Notes under the pieces: generated by a model
The model's database searches: none
What the model saw: only the letters and a program-made list of their open reading frames with translations
What the model was told of the DNA's origin: nothing
Program-made: the position numbers and the translations under genes
NCBI GenBank assembly: GCA_947650365.1
Contig: OX393554.1
Location: 39,529,200 to 39,593,199, forward strand
Direction: 5' to 3'
DNA from: Chamaelirium japonicum
Taxonomy: Eukaryota; Streptophyta; Magnoliopsida; Liliales; Melanthiaceae
DNA length: 64,000 bases
Shown here: piece after piece, positions 11,616 through 26,717 of the stretch
Layout of the letters: every line of letters starts with the position of its first letter
Numbering within the stretch: position 1 is the first letter of the stretch

Positions 11616-14600
11616 TTAGATGTCCTTAGGTGTCTCTCCCTTCCCAAATGCAAGGGAGAGGGAGAGTGATGCCAAACCATCATCTTTCTCATCCACTAAG
11701 GGACCAGCCAACTTCGCTCGGTCGCTCCTTTTGCCTATCTTAGGGGAAGACAGACGCAATGTATCTTGTTCCGGTGATCTCTTCTCACCCCCTAAAGCTA
11801 GCTCAAGATCCGGAACGTCAGATTCAGGCGAGTCTTCATCATCCGAAGATGCAAGAAATATGAAATCATTTGGTTTCGCATCCTTTACAACACCTAAATC
11901 CACCGGAAAGAAGTGTCTTTCAGCACTTCTTGAGCTCTCCGCCATATTTGCTTCACTGTGGGCACAATTGTTCAAGTTTCCCTTGTTGGAGCCCTGCATT
12001 GTCTCGCCAGTGCTTTCAAAGGTTCCATCAGAAGCGCGCGAGGATGTATTTGTGGAAGCTGAGTGTGCATGCTTCCTTTCAAGACTTGATTTCCAGCTCA
12101 GGCAGTCAATCTCCATCAGATCTTCCCCTAGGTCAGTATCCAAAACAGTCCCACCTTCAATTGACCTCTGTTCCTCCTCACCTCTGCTGGCTTCAGCACC
12201 TGCTCCTTGAACAAGTGGAGAAAAATTGTGCAGAAATCATCATCATCCAAGTCTTATGCCATGAGATGGGGGTCGACTATAAGGAAGAATGACAATAACT
12301 ACTTGGATAAATTTAGCAATTAGAAAATAACCCCTCTGGCCTTATTTTCGAGTCTTCCCCCCCGCCGCCGTGAATCCTAATGGCCTTTTGCAATGAAAAA
12401 GTGTTTATGGGAAGTTAAAACTTGAAATTTAAGGTCAGAGGGGGCATTTTTTAATTACCCAATTAACTGCGGGGCAAGATAAAAAAAACCCATAGATCAA
12501 TTGTTTATCCTACACTCAACAAAAAAGGACTCTTACCTTGTTTGCCGTTTGTAGTACTTGGATGAACACGAGCAACATATTTTCCACCGTCTGAATCCAT
12601 AATGAAATTATTCTGCAGGAGTAAGTTGTAACCATCATCGGAGGTCATGAAGCTATAACACATGCAACAAGTCTGCGTGGTAAACCAAGACCCCGGTAGA
12701 AGTGGCTTGGCCACCATGCCACATGGTGCATTTACACAAAAATACTAGAAACTAACATAGGCCAGTAATCAGACACCAAGCACACCCCGAGCATGCACGG
12801 GCCCATCATCAATACAAAAGTGTGTCAAAAAAACAGACTCGCTCAACATATGCATAATGTGAAACAGCATAAAAATCAATCAGGCGATCAATGTCTATCA
12901 AAGAAAGATGTTACTTAAGATATTCTAAAGGCCAACCCAGCTGTAAAAGCTCATTCAATCACCTAGCCATCAAATTTCAATTTCAATTGACCATCAAAGT
13001 TCATCCTGTCGAGCATCCAATTGTTGAAATCAACTGGTGGACTACTAAACCGGCATATTCATCAAAACAGTGTTACCAAAATCACTGACTTTTGAAAAAG
13101 TCACGTTTTAATCGCGACTTATTCCCCAAACGTTTGCTACGGGAATAAATCGTGACTTTTTCAAAAAGTCGGGATTTTTTAAATAAATCGCGAATTGTGC
13201 GTTTTTTCACGTCTTTTTCCCAATTGATATATACATGATATATTGCTAAAAAAAATGTTAGAATACATATATCTAATTAATAAATAATTTATTAATTTTT
13301 TCTCTATTTTTTTCCGATTTTTCCGATTTTTTCCCTTGCCGATTTTTTCCCGACTTCCGACTTGGTAACATTGCATCAGAATGAAGATCCGACTACTTGA
13401 TGAGTTGTATGGAAGATTTTACCTTCGATGGCAGGATGAACATGAATGAGGGCGATTCATATGACGATAGGAGCCATGTGCTAATTAGTAGATCCAAGCT
13501 CACAAGGAGTCATGTGTATGGAATCCTTTCCATTGGAGGATTCCTCCACATGTAGGATAATTTCCTAATATTCCTCAGAAGACCCAAGCACACAAGGAAA
13601 CACCTTGTTGCAGGTCATTGGAGTCCAATGAGACTACATAGAGGTGGGCCACATGTGTCCTTGAGGGAAGGAATCTCAAGATAGTAAGGCCCAAAAGTAT
13701 AGGAGTAGCAGTTTCCATATGAAGAAACCCATGCAAGTGGGAGTCTCCACATGAGGAAAACCCCACCCAAGTAGGAAACAATAAGGGGCCAGCCATAGGG
13801 TTTCCCAAGCCACAGGGGCCGGCCACATAGAGAGAAAAGAAAGGAAGAAAAGAGAAAATAAAGAGAGGGAATTCCCACTCATGGTAGAAGGGTTTAACCT
13901 AGATCTTTCTGAGAAAGAGATGAGATCAAGGAAGAATATGACTCTGACTCCCAAAAGTCCATCCATTGTCGGTTGCGTCGTGGAATAGGCATTGCTATTC
14001 AAAATAAAAGAGGCTTCATCACCGTTCTTCAAAATCTTCATCAACTCTGTCAAAAACACAATTTTCATCAGCTTCTGTTGTGCTCTCCTGATATCCAGTT
14101 CCATCAATTGGTATCACAGCATATGCCGTGCTCTTTTGTTTTAATTAATAAATCTATGGATTAGTACGTGTTATACTGTTATCCATAATTTCTTTTTGAT
14201 GATCGATGCTTCTAGCATGATTCTATACAGATGATGGCATGTGCTAATTAGTAGGTGATGATCTATGCACATTGGGGTTTTCATCTAAGTTGAATATTGT
14301 ACTTGCTACATAGACGAGTCACGAGATCTATGTATTTTTGCATCATGAATCATGAGATGTCTGGAAGTCCTATGATCTTCTCTTTGTGGTTTGTTAATTG
14401 TTGGTTATTATGGCATGTGTAAAGGGATAGTACGAAGACTCGGTTTCCCTAGCCATTGCTTTTATTTATTAGATTTCTTGTACACCCCATGTGTTCATAG
14501 GAAAAGATGCAATTTTATGCTTCTCTCTGGGATTTGATCGATGCATGGAAGACCTAGAGCACCCATGTATCATGGAGCGGGCGAGGAGATCCAAAGATGA

Positions 14601-17600
14601 AAGAATGATGACCAACATGTACAAGCTGACATGTGGAGGACAAAGTGACCAACTCGGGAGGATGCGAGGTGCTTCTTCCAAATCAAGTTTAAGATTTTTT
14701 TTATTTTCTTTCCGTGTTTGAGGATTATGAGCAATGAGCATGCATTTTTTCTTATATTTCTGAATGGTTTATTACATGCGATATAATATGTTCTAGATGT
14801 TAGGATTGTATGCTAGTTTACATTCCCATAGGTTTAATCATAAAATAATATATATGTATGCATGTGGCTTTTAAGAGATTAATGTGGAATTCATGAGATG
14901 AGTTTAAAGCTTAACCCTAATGCAACCATGCAATTGATGTGTGTCCAATATGCACCCATGGGATGTATGTTAAGCCTAATGTAATCATGACATGATTGCA
15001 TGATACAACCATGATATGTATGCATGCTAGGCATACAAGCCATGTGGTGGCCTAACCCGGATGCAATCATGGGATGAATCGCATAACTAAACTGGTTAAT
15101 TTGTCATGAGATGAATAACAATGCTGCCAAGCATGATGAGTGTGATACCCCATAAACACATGACAGTTAAATGGAAAATGATGCAAACTTGAAAAGTATC
15201 CATAGTAAAATGCAAACCATTTGACTTGTCTTTATATGCAACAATAACAATAAAAGCAATTAATTGTGAATCTTTATTGCCTAAGAAATTTAAGAAAGCT
15301 ATATAAGGTGACATCACTGTTCAATTTTGAGCATAGCTGTCTGACAAGTAAAATTGCAGCAGGTCCAAACTATTTAATGTGCAACTTACAGGAAATGAAA
15401 ATTTAGTATGTTCTGATTGTAGTCCGTTATCAACAACAGCCTGAGATTGATGAGACTCTTGTGTATGGCAGATCCTATCCTCTATTCCTGAAGATGAAAT
15501 AGGCTGCAAATCCATACACTTAATGGGCTTGACTGCCTTTGCCTTGGATGATTCTGATTCGTCACACATAGATACTTCCTTATCTTGATTCTCAGTAGAA
15601 TTTGTTTTTGCATTGGTAGAAACTTTGAAGGTGAGTGAAGTGGACAGAGGATCCACGTTCAAAGTTAATCCCCCAGGCTTCTCCTGCGAACCTGGCAGGG
15701 TTTCCAAGCAGTTTGTCCTCCTTCCTATGAATACACCCCAAAGAAAATATAACCTGTTCCACCCTGAAATGACAAGGAACATCTTCTGATTCAGATGATA
15801 TCACCACCATTACAAGATAAGATGCACTGTGTTAAATGAACAGCAGGAATATTAATAAAGTCATCACTAAGGTTCGTATAATAGTCTCAGCTGAGAACAC
15901 CAAGGATATGCATGGATTTGATCAGAGTGCTGCAAGTGCATCAAGCATGTATGAAGTTCATTTCGTACGTTGAGAGTTCTCTGGCAATGTATTGGATGGG
16001 AATATCAAGAGTTCGGTCCCATCAATGTTCCCTTTGAGTGCTAAATCATTCTGAAGCATATTTTCCAATAGGTTCCTATAATTTTTTTCGTAACTATAAC
16101 AAAACCAACAGAGGAGAAATTAAAATTTATACATAAAGAATAATAGCAGGAAAAAAACAAAATAATAATGTCCAACAGAGTAATCAACCTGTCAATATCT
16201 TTAGCAAAGAAAAAAAGAGCAATGTTATTTTCTTTAGGACTGCTTCCTTGAAACTTCAGCGGCCATGAACTTAGTCGAGGTACTTCATTCACTTGGATTG
16301 TGCAGGGAAACTTGGTTGCTACTTCAAGCACTTTAGTTGACGCACAAGATGATAAATGAGCCTGTATCCCATCACATGATTCAGAACATCTTCCAGCTTT
16401 TAGCACCTCAAAACCACCTCTGTGAGCAAAAGAGATGGAGGGAAAAAGAATATTAGGCATCCTACATACTAAATTGCATCATATAAGACATTTTGAGTCA
16501 TTAACTTATTACAACTTGTTGGATAAACATAACATACTTCCATAGAAAATCAAGCTCTGGAATTATTAAAGCTCTCAACGGATTTCCAAGAACAGAAGCT
16601 TGACCAGGAATGATTTGCATAGAAGGCTTCGCCATTAACGTTTCTGGAATGGTAGGAGCAGAATTCAGTTTGCTTGCTCTTGGAGAAGATAAGGGTCCAA
16701 CCTGGTGAATAGATCGTGTCTCCGCATCAATGACAACTCCTGTTTTGATTGTATCGGTAACAGATCTTCCCAAGATATCTTGGCTATCTGCTGTTCCTTC
16801 CATGAAAGACAAATTTTTAGCACAACTTGGGGAACTTGATAGAGAATTTCTTGAAGGAACTTCAGAACTCATACCTGTGCTAGACATTAAAAGCTTTTCA
16901 CTTTGATTAATCAATCTTCTACTATTTTGTATTTTAGTTTTTGCTGCTTCCACTGCATCGCTGCACTTATTACTTTCGTGAGTGCCCTCCTTTAACTTCC
17001 GATCAGCTGAAGGCTTAAGGAAAGATTTGTGAAATTTGTCAATTGAACAGTATTGTGAAGAGTGGTCTGTTTCATTACAATTCTGACAGTGTAATATTTG
17101 GGTGCCACCTGAAACTACCTGTTTTGAGCTGCTGAAAAAGATCGGATCCTTTGTGTTATCATCTTGATATAAAGATTCCAAATCCTGACATGTACTGTGG
17201 TGCAAAAGTGCATGAACCTTACTGAAAGATTTATCAACAGAAGTGGAATTCACACGAAGATCATTATTTGGAACAACTTGGCATTGCTTTTGATGCTCAG
17301 AATTGCCAATTTCATTTGAAGATGGGCTGCTAGAACTTTTTGATAAATATGGTAACTGCTTCTTCACTTCATTACATCCGGATAGACCGAAGCAAGGAGA
17401 TCAACAATACTTGGAAAAATTAGATTAAAAAGAGGAAAACAAGCAAAAAAAAATGCTCTGACAGTGAAGGAATTATTTACCTAGGTCATTGGCATTAATT
17501 GATCCCCCATTGACGCCAAGAATGTTCGATTCGGACGTGTGTGCGACTTGCAAATCTGGCTTCAGAAGAGGAATGCTGGTAATAGTCCTTGATGTTGGTC

Positions 17601-20600
17601 GAACCAGAGGATGATCTATTATAGAACTATCTTTCTTCTCCATGACATTTCTTTCTTTTACCTGTTTCACACCTCTTGTATCCACATTGGAGTAGCCTGA
17701 GTTTATGCCTTTGAATGATGCAGATTTAGTCATTTTCCTGAGCAGTTCCAGTTTTCTTCTATTGCTGGAAGCAGCTCCTCTAATCATCTTTTGCATAAAA
17801 GGAACATTTCCAGTCAGTTGTTTGACTTTCGGTTTCATAATTGAGTTGTTGAAAGAAACCGACTTCGATAGAGGCCCTGTGGCGAACCAAAATAAAAGTT
17901 CCTTAAACAGTACTATTCTTTAGAAGATGAACATGATCCAGAAGAAATGTCTATAAATTAACTGTGATACTTCTATAAATTTAAATGAGATTGAGTTAAG
18001 TTTTGTAACTTTACCCCGTGAAGAATTAGAGACTGGACAAGCCTGTGAACGAGCTAAGGTCTGAGAACTATCTGCAAGCATGGACGGGTTTATTCTTTCA
18101 ATATCCAGATTGCTGGATGAACCTTCATGATAGAAACCGGCCTGTTTCCTAGGAGTGGATGTCTCCTTAGACCTACCATTTGTTTCAGAAGCCTTTCTGC
18201 TAGTCAGTGAACTACCTTCTGCAATTCTTGCATGCCTCTCATCAGAGATTTGTGGGCTTCCAGGTTCTTTACTAGGCCAACTTGTTTCTTGATCGGGTGC
18301 CCTTGTAACCAACTTAGGTAAAATCTTGGGGTCAATAGTTTCAGATTTATCCACTTTCTGATTTTTATTTTCCTCCTTAAGCTTGCATTCTTCACACAAC
18401 CAAGCACCTTCTGGAAGGTCATCCAGCATTGTTCGCATGCAGTAGCTGGTTAATATTGGACAGTTGTTAGTGTACTATGGTCCTATCCTCAAACAGAAAC
18501 AAAGTTACAGTAAACTATTCAGAACACAATGGGAGAGATAAGGCTTACGTATGCTCTGCACCATCACTACATCTGCTACAGATAGCGAGCAACTCCTCCT
18601 GACCTGCATCTCCACAGATATCACAGACTTTTACCTGTAATCAGTTGCATAGAAAATGTTGTAAACTCTACTGATCTCGAAAAATCCCAGGATGACTACC
18701 ATAACCATAAGAAGGAAAGGGGATATGATGGCGATCCGAGATCACATTAAAATGCATTCATAAGTGTGCCATCCAACAGCCAAATGAGATTAAGAAGAAA
18801 AAAACTAATCCAAGAGGTTTAGCATTCACTTAGGCTCCATCATAAATCACCTCAGCCTTTATGGATTATTGCTTCCTCTGAATTAGCATAGCAGCTGCCT
18901 TGTGTCTCATTCCTGCCTTTGATGGGGAGGATCGGCTGAGGCTCAGGTTTGCTTCTCCAGGGTTTCGACTATATCTTTGAGGCAAAGATGTTGACTGCCT
19001 CTTTCGAGGAAATAAGTCAGGCTGTCTCTATTAATGAACACAAGGATCCAACAAGAGGTATCTAAGATTTATCCTGAAATTTACATATGGGCCAAACGAT
19101 ATTATCCTACACATCAGTTATGTTTCTTGTTTACTAGCCACCATCTCTTGGTATCTATCAAACTATTCACTATGGTCATTTTCCACCGGAGTGGAAGGAT
19201 TCCCTTTCTTTTTCTTTTACTCGTCCAATGTAGGCTCTAGGACCTTCCTCACAATTTCTATAGGCCTTGCAGAAGCTTAAATTGTGCTCTAGTTTCTAGG
19301 GAAGGAGCAGAACTTGGGCCGGTTTTACTATTAAACTTTCTTCCTCAATCTCTTTGCACAGCCTACAAATCTTAAAGGATCCACCAATAGGTATGACCAG
19401 GAAGTTTTGTCCACAAATAAAAAAGTCGTTCATGATAACTCAAATTCCCATGTTCTAATGTGCATTATGCTGGAGGGTCTATTGACTTTAGCATTTCAGT
19501 CATCACCATCGGAAATCGAAACAACAGTGGACATATATTCTACTTCCTTGAAACATTTTTTGATACTTTGAGATTTGAAAAGGAAGACTTACCTTTCTTC
19601 TTTTCCAGGATCAAAATGAATAAAGATTGGCCAACCTGAGTTGTAGATGTCACCCACGTCGTTGTCGAAAATAAGAAATGTTAAGAGTCGCAAGAGATCC
19701 TCATTGATGGTGAACAAAGACCAAAAGAAAATTAGATGGGGTGCCTTGTTCTCTAACCATCCAACAAGTGATCATAGTCTTGAAAGAGGGCACCTTGACC
19801 CAAGGATTCCTGTCATGTCCATAACGACAAGTGTGCACCTTGTTGGGAATGATAGACAAGCTCTTGTGGTTCCTTAGGCTACTTCTTGTTTGAGTTCCTT
19901 TGAATGGGTAAGTCTAAAATTTTGATACACGGTAAACATGTTGATGCGGATCCGAACCCGTGCACACACGACTATCGGAGAGGGTCCCGAGCACCCATGT
20001 TGATTGTGAAGACCTAGATGGTTTGATTGCTTTCTTTGAACTCATGGTCGAGTTCCGCGCAGCTAAGGTGAATGATGTGGATTCAAGTTCGCACACGCGC
20101 CTCCATCAGAGTCGATCCTCATTTACAAAGATTCTGGACACCGAGTCATGTTCGCACACGTGTCTTTTATTATGGGGCTTTGTCCAAGCCCATTTGGGTC
20201 TTTTTGTTTTATGAGCCTTTGTTGGGCCAAGCCTAAGCCTTTTTTAGTCATTTATTTTATTTGGCTCCCTTATATACACCATGTAACCCTCATTTGAGTA
20301 AAGTTTTGAATGGATAGAACACTCCCCCCCCCCCCCCCCCTCTTCATCAATGGTGCGGCATCGAGGTATGGAATCAACTTTACACCCAACATAAAGCAAG
20401 TAGGTATTAATGCCTTTCTTCTACTAGTGAATTACCAATGGAGTGGTGGAGAGGGTAGCCGTAACAACAATGTCTACAAGAGGATGTCATCCAACAACCA
20501 CTCTTTCTATAGCATCCGAGGTGGTCATCAAATGGCTACACTCATCGGTAGCTTCTACTCAACCTATAGTGCAAATTTGTAAGCCTCCTCTATGGTTCAA

Positions 20601-23600
20601 CTTCAAACGTGATGGTAACTGAATCATTCTAGATATCTTGTCCGATCTAGCAAGATATCATGTTACAAGATCTATGCCATATAAATTCCAATATTACTAG
20701 CTAGATCAAAGTTCTTTTTGCAATATCTTGAGGACCTTATAAGACTTATCAAACATGGCCTATTTGACACCATGCACATATGAAAATCTCACAAACATAA
20801 CCATCAAGCCATGTTTCATCTATTTTGGTTGACTTGATGATCAATTGTCACCAGTCATATTTGCTAAGTGTTATCTTTGTTGTCGCTGCATAATTTTTTA
20901 TATCTTTTCTAACTTCTATAAATACTCTTCTAAGTCTTCCCCTCTTTCTTGACCCCTCCACAATAAGTTCAGACCCTCGCTTTACTAAGGTTTCCTTTGT
21001 TCTCCGATGTACATGCCCATACATTGTTCTCAGTGGTTAGGTGCAACTCCTACATTTCCTCAGCCATACTATCCTCAAGCTACCCCTCTTAGTTTTGTAG
21101 AATAATCAGCTCAGCATCTACATCTTTACAACGATCATATTGTATGCTTTAGCCGTCTTTATGACCCAATATTTTGAACCATACAACATTGCATTCCTTA
21201 TTGTTGTCTTGTAAATCCACCCCAAGTCTTAAGGCATGAGTCAAGTACATTACACAGCCAAACATCATGTCTATCTCATCCAACCAATTCTAATTATATT
21301 GTATATATTATCATCAATCTCCCACTTCTTTCTAATAGACCCAAATATCGTTAACAATCACATTATTCTTTTTCTTGGCTATTAATTTCGTATTGGGCTT
21401 CATTATCCTTACAATTTTCATTAAAATTGTATTTCTGAACCTCCGTTTTAGTTCTTCTTAATTTTTTAACTGTTATCTTTCAATGTATCCCTCTATAATT
21501 CCAATTAGCAAAAACCATATCCTTGTCTAATCAAGTAAAACTATATCAATGGAACATAACATACAATATAGTACTTCTTGAATATTAGCAGTAATTTTAT
21601 CAATCACAAGAGTTGACCATTAGTGAAGCCTTGTCATGATTAGAAGCCCAATATCACCAGTTACTTTTAATGCTAATATTTGATCCCTCAAACATCCACT
21701 GTAGTTTCAATTTACCTTGAGGCACCCATTTCCTTCTTAAGGCCCACGAAATTACATCTTGTGGTATTCTATCATAAGTTTTATATAAGTCAATAAAAAT
21801 ATTATGACGATTATTCTCCTCTATAAATCTTTCCATTAGACCTCCCAATAAGAAATTAGTCTTTGTATCTTACCCTTCCTAGCATAGATATGAATCGGTT
21901 TTCAGAAATTTTAATAATTTTATTAATCTTTGTTATATGGTTCAGAATGTTGACCCGTAAAAAGAGCTCAAACTCATAAGATGAGCATGACAAAGATGAG
22001 GGTGCTAAAGTGGATGTGCGGAAAAACTAGGAGGGATAGAGCGGAGAATGAGAGTATTAAAGAAAGGGTGAAAGTGGCACCAATTGAAGACAATATAATG
22101 GAGAACATATTAAGATGGTTTGGGCATGTACAACGTAGACCATAGGATACCCCGATAAGGAGAGGGCCCCAGATTACTGTGGAAGTCCAAGGAGGAGGGG
22201 AAGACCTACAATGATATTGATGGAAGTTGTTAGAAAAGACATGGGAAAACTTTCATTGACAACAGATATAGCCGTAAATAGAAATGAATGGCGAATAATG
22301 ATTCATAAAGCCGATCCCAAGTAGATGGGGCATGTTTCACAAAAAAATATGGGGCATGATTTGATGGTTATGGTTTTATGGTCTTAATCTCTGTCCATCA
22401 CCCTTTCCCAAAACCTCATTGTGTCGCATAAGCTTAATTCCACTTCATAGTGTGACTCATAAGCTTAATTCCACAATGAATGGAGGAATTTTGAACGCCA
22501 CCTTTACTTTAAGAGTACCACAATATTTCTCGAATCATATTGCATGCTTCTAGTTCAAGAATATGATAAATAAACCACTTAACTAAATTAACACAGTTCC
22601 TCCTAGGATTCTCTAAACTTTAATTGGCATTACATCGAGACCAAATGCCTTACCTTTTTGCATAAGTTTCAAAACCAGGCCACTTTAGTTATTTTGATTG
22701 GTCGATGGTAAATATGTCAACTCCTTGATTTCGGTTCTTAATTCCTCCAGTAGTACTTTCATTCGGTAATTTCTAAAAGATAGAATGTCTATCTCTCTTC
22801 AAACTCATTATCCTTCTTCGAGTTACTCTTTGATAAACCTACTTGATCCATATCTCTTGTTTTCGTTTCCTTCATTCTAGCTAATTTGTATATTTCTTTC
22901 TCACCATCTTTGAAGCTTATCATAGAACTTATAGAAGTTGTCAAAAGCTACAAATTTTGCCTTACCAACTAGATTTTTAGCACCCTTCTAAGCTTCCTAA
23001 TACCTTTCCAAGTCTTAAATCCCATTTGTTCTTTGTCATTCGACTCATTCCTTGATCCACGATCACTTTTCCTTGACTGCCTTTGGGATCCAATAATTTC
23101 GCCACTAGGTATATTTATCCTCACGTCTTTGGTCTCTAGATTCTTCGAGAACTTCTCTAGCAATTCTCTTAATATAATTTCATTTGATTGAACATCATAT
23201 TCGGTGTGCTTTTACAATGTCAAACTCCCCTCCTTACTATTCTCTAAAGGATGACACATTATCCCTTTTTATATTTGAATCCTTCTCAAATTCAACAACG
23301 ATACTCTTGTGCCTATTGTAGTTTCTTTTCTTCTATTCTCGCTCCAAATACACATCCATAACTTCTTGTCTGTGTTTTGTGGTCAAACTTTATCCTGATA
23401 CCACGTTAGAATCTTTGAAAGTCGGTTTCTCTATTCTTCTTTAAAAAAAATTCTATTGTGCACATCTCATCCACTCTTGAAGGTAACAAAATGCCCATCT
23501 CTCTTTTTTCTTTTTTTCAAGAGAATAAAACATGTAGATAAAATTATTGAAACTATTTTTCAAACACGATATAAAGATATAAGGAAAACATAGTGGCTCA

Positions 23601-26550
23601 ATAGGTATTACTACCGCTAGATGACTAGATGATAATCCACCACGAACTTAAAGAGCGAATCTCCAATTGCATTCTATCCCAAACCCTTCTCCACATGTAC
23701 ACTCACATATTCTCGACTAGTATCCTTTTTCCCTCTAGAACTCCTAACATCCAAAGTCTTTCCCCAAAATTGCTTCATTGTTTTCAATCCATATATATTG
23801 TTGCCAAGTGCGACTGCTAATGCGATTGTGGGGTCGCATATGCAAAAGTAGAAGGGTATTTAGGTTGTGCATTTGTGTGAACACCACACATGCGTTTAAG
23901 AGCATGTGCGGCCACATAAGACTATATGCGGCCAGACAATGTTGTTGTCCGGCCGCATCCAACGGCTAGTTTTATACTCGTTGGATTTGTGCGGTGACTG
24001 CGGTCGCATAGTGTGTTATGCACTTATGCGGTTGCACAACTCTTTGTACGGCTAAAACGACTAGTTTTCTCTCGTAATTGTAAATTTGTAAAGCCTCATA
24101 AAGGGACTAGTTTCTTTTTTATTTTCTTGCAAATTTTATAACCCGATTGTTTTTTTAATATACTAGTCAGGGTCATAAACTCATAGCCAAACCCCCCTCC
24201 AATAAAGGGTGTTCTCCATTTTTTGAATTCAAAAGTCTTCTAATATTTTATAAAAAGTTTTTATAATTTTTTTAGATTTTATTGAATTGTTTAATTTTTT
24301 CCAATAAAAAAAGCACAACATGGATGTGTGATCGCACAATCGCATATGCGATCAACTAAGCCTGAGTTGTGTGATCGCACATCAAACTTGACAATGTTGG
24401 GTACTTGGGTGTATATGCCCTAATTATCGTATATTATCCTCACATATAACCAATTTTATTACCACTTATCTTTCTCACACTTGAATAATTATTCCACCAA
24501 TATTCCAGCTCTATTTCTAGTATTATCCTTCTTACATACATAAGCTTATCGTCATCACCTATTTTCCTAGATTTTCCTCGTGTCCACTTGATTTCTTATA
24601 AACAAGCAATATCGACCCTCCTCCACATCATTGTATTAATCCAATTTTCTACTCTTTCCAATAAAAATCCAAATGTTCGAAGAAGCAAATATAATTCATT
24701 CTTTTAGTGAGATATCTGGGTTGCCTTAGTTATGTTTAGTGTGCAAACCCTTGTCTTCTTATCGCTCCAACTCATGTAAGTAGGAATAATGTTATCCCAC
24801 TATGTAAGTTTATGGTGCACCCACTAAAGTTTCGTCCAACCGACCACTCTTTTCCCCTCTTTTCTCTTGATGATGTCATTGGCGTGGCATGACTTTAAAT
24901 CATGTAATATCAACATCCATCTTTTTGTAAATAGACTAACCCTATGGGTAGCTTAAACTTATATAATTAAGCACCAAAAGTTAAATATAAATAGCTAAAA
25001 GTCCTAAGAAACTAAAACTATGCATGTTATTAGAAACCTTGTTCTCTTTCGCTTGACGCTTGCCCCTCAATCCCAATCACATAAGGAAATGTGTAAGTTC
25101 AGAGAATTCACGTAGAGTTTCATTGATGTCGTAATTATGTATTTTATTTTGTAGAAACTATAGTAATTTTTCTTCTACACTTCCTTATCTTTCTAGTCAT
25201 TATCACTTCAAATTGGTCCTCATAAAAATAAAAAATCCAGTTACAATATTATTCGAGCTTCCATGAAATCATCCGTAGATATATAGCTTTTAATAGGTTA
25301 CAACAAAATATCAGTTTTAGAATCAAACACATATTAGATCACAAGACTGGATCTAGAACTAGGTTTCCTAGTTAAATCATAATATACAATAATGGTATAA
25401 AGGTTCGTGTTTTGCTTAAAATAATTATTTTGAATCAAACGCTCCTCTCAAATCCAACCATTCTCTTGGCTTGCAGCCATAAATTGATTTTCACTTGCAA
25501 CAACTTAAGAGAAGAGATGGTTGATGATGTATCTAGCTGCACAGGGATACGATTGGAAATGCAACGAAGAGCACTAGAAATGACATGCGCAACATTCTAG
25601 CTTTAATAAACATTATTAGAATCATAATTTTTATGCTTCCAAGGCATAGCAAGTTTTCCTTGATTTTAATGTAATCAAGAATTTATCTAAATTTTATGGG
25701 TGCTTTTATGAAAATTAGTCCCAAAGTTGTATTGGAAGGACTATAAGTATTTATTTCAAATTGGAGTATTATAATGCCTCCACCTTAAATCGGGCACCAT
25801 GTTAGCATTTAATCAAAAATATGAGGGTCAGACACTAATAAGGGGAGCCATATAGGCCATGGTTAGGAAAGAGAACCTGTGGGGATCTTCATGGGGAAAG
25901 GGGCACTGTTGTCAAGGCGTCACCTGGGCGACCGCCTAGGCATTTTCGAGCCTGGTCGACTAGGCCACATGCCCACAGCCTAGGCGAGCGACCTGTTTAA
26001 AAAAGGTTTTTTTTTGTTTTGTTTTTCTCTCTTTTTTGTTTCCTTTCCCTATGTACTTATGATCCATATACTTAAATTCCATTTTCACTCTTTATTCTTA
26101 CTTATCTATATATCCTAGTTTACAGTTTGTATCATGTTCTTTACTCGATCTTGTTAATGTTTGATTATGGTTTTTTATCTTTGAATTATCTTTCTATAAC
26201 ATGGATTTATCCTCTGTAGTGCTTATATTCCTCCAATTTTGGGGTTGTGCTAAATTTTTAGGGTTTATTTAGTATGCTATAATTGTTTCATAATGAATGT
26301 TAGTGACTTAGGGTTTATGTATGTTCTAACTTTCTAACTGGAACATAATTCAATTCGTTTATAGTACTATGATGATAATGATGCATGATATCCATGGTTT
26401 TATATATTCATATTTCAATGATTTAGCATGACAATAATGACACGAATACTCTTTTTGGATAAGAATGTCTTATTTCAGTTGTTTGATTAAATTCACATAG
26501 AGTTTTTGATGGTATTATGATTATAATTTATTCAAATCTTAAAATTATCT

Positions 26551-26582
<32 letters not shown>

Positions 26583-26669
26583 ATCTTTAACATTAAAAAA
26601 AAAGTCACCAAGGCCACGTCTCACCTAGGCATTGTCTAGCCGCCTTAACACTGGAAGCTCCCTCCCTCC

Positions 26670-26717
<48 letters not shown>

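Noticed and set aside
11620..12210. 196-residue open frame on the plus strand
   Set aside because: It is the antisense of the last PHD-gene exon, whose minus-strand translation carries family motifs and correct splice phase.
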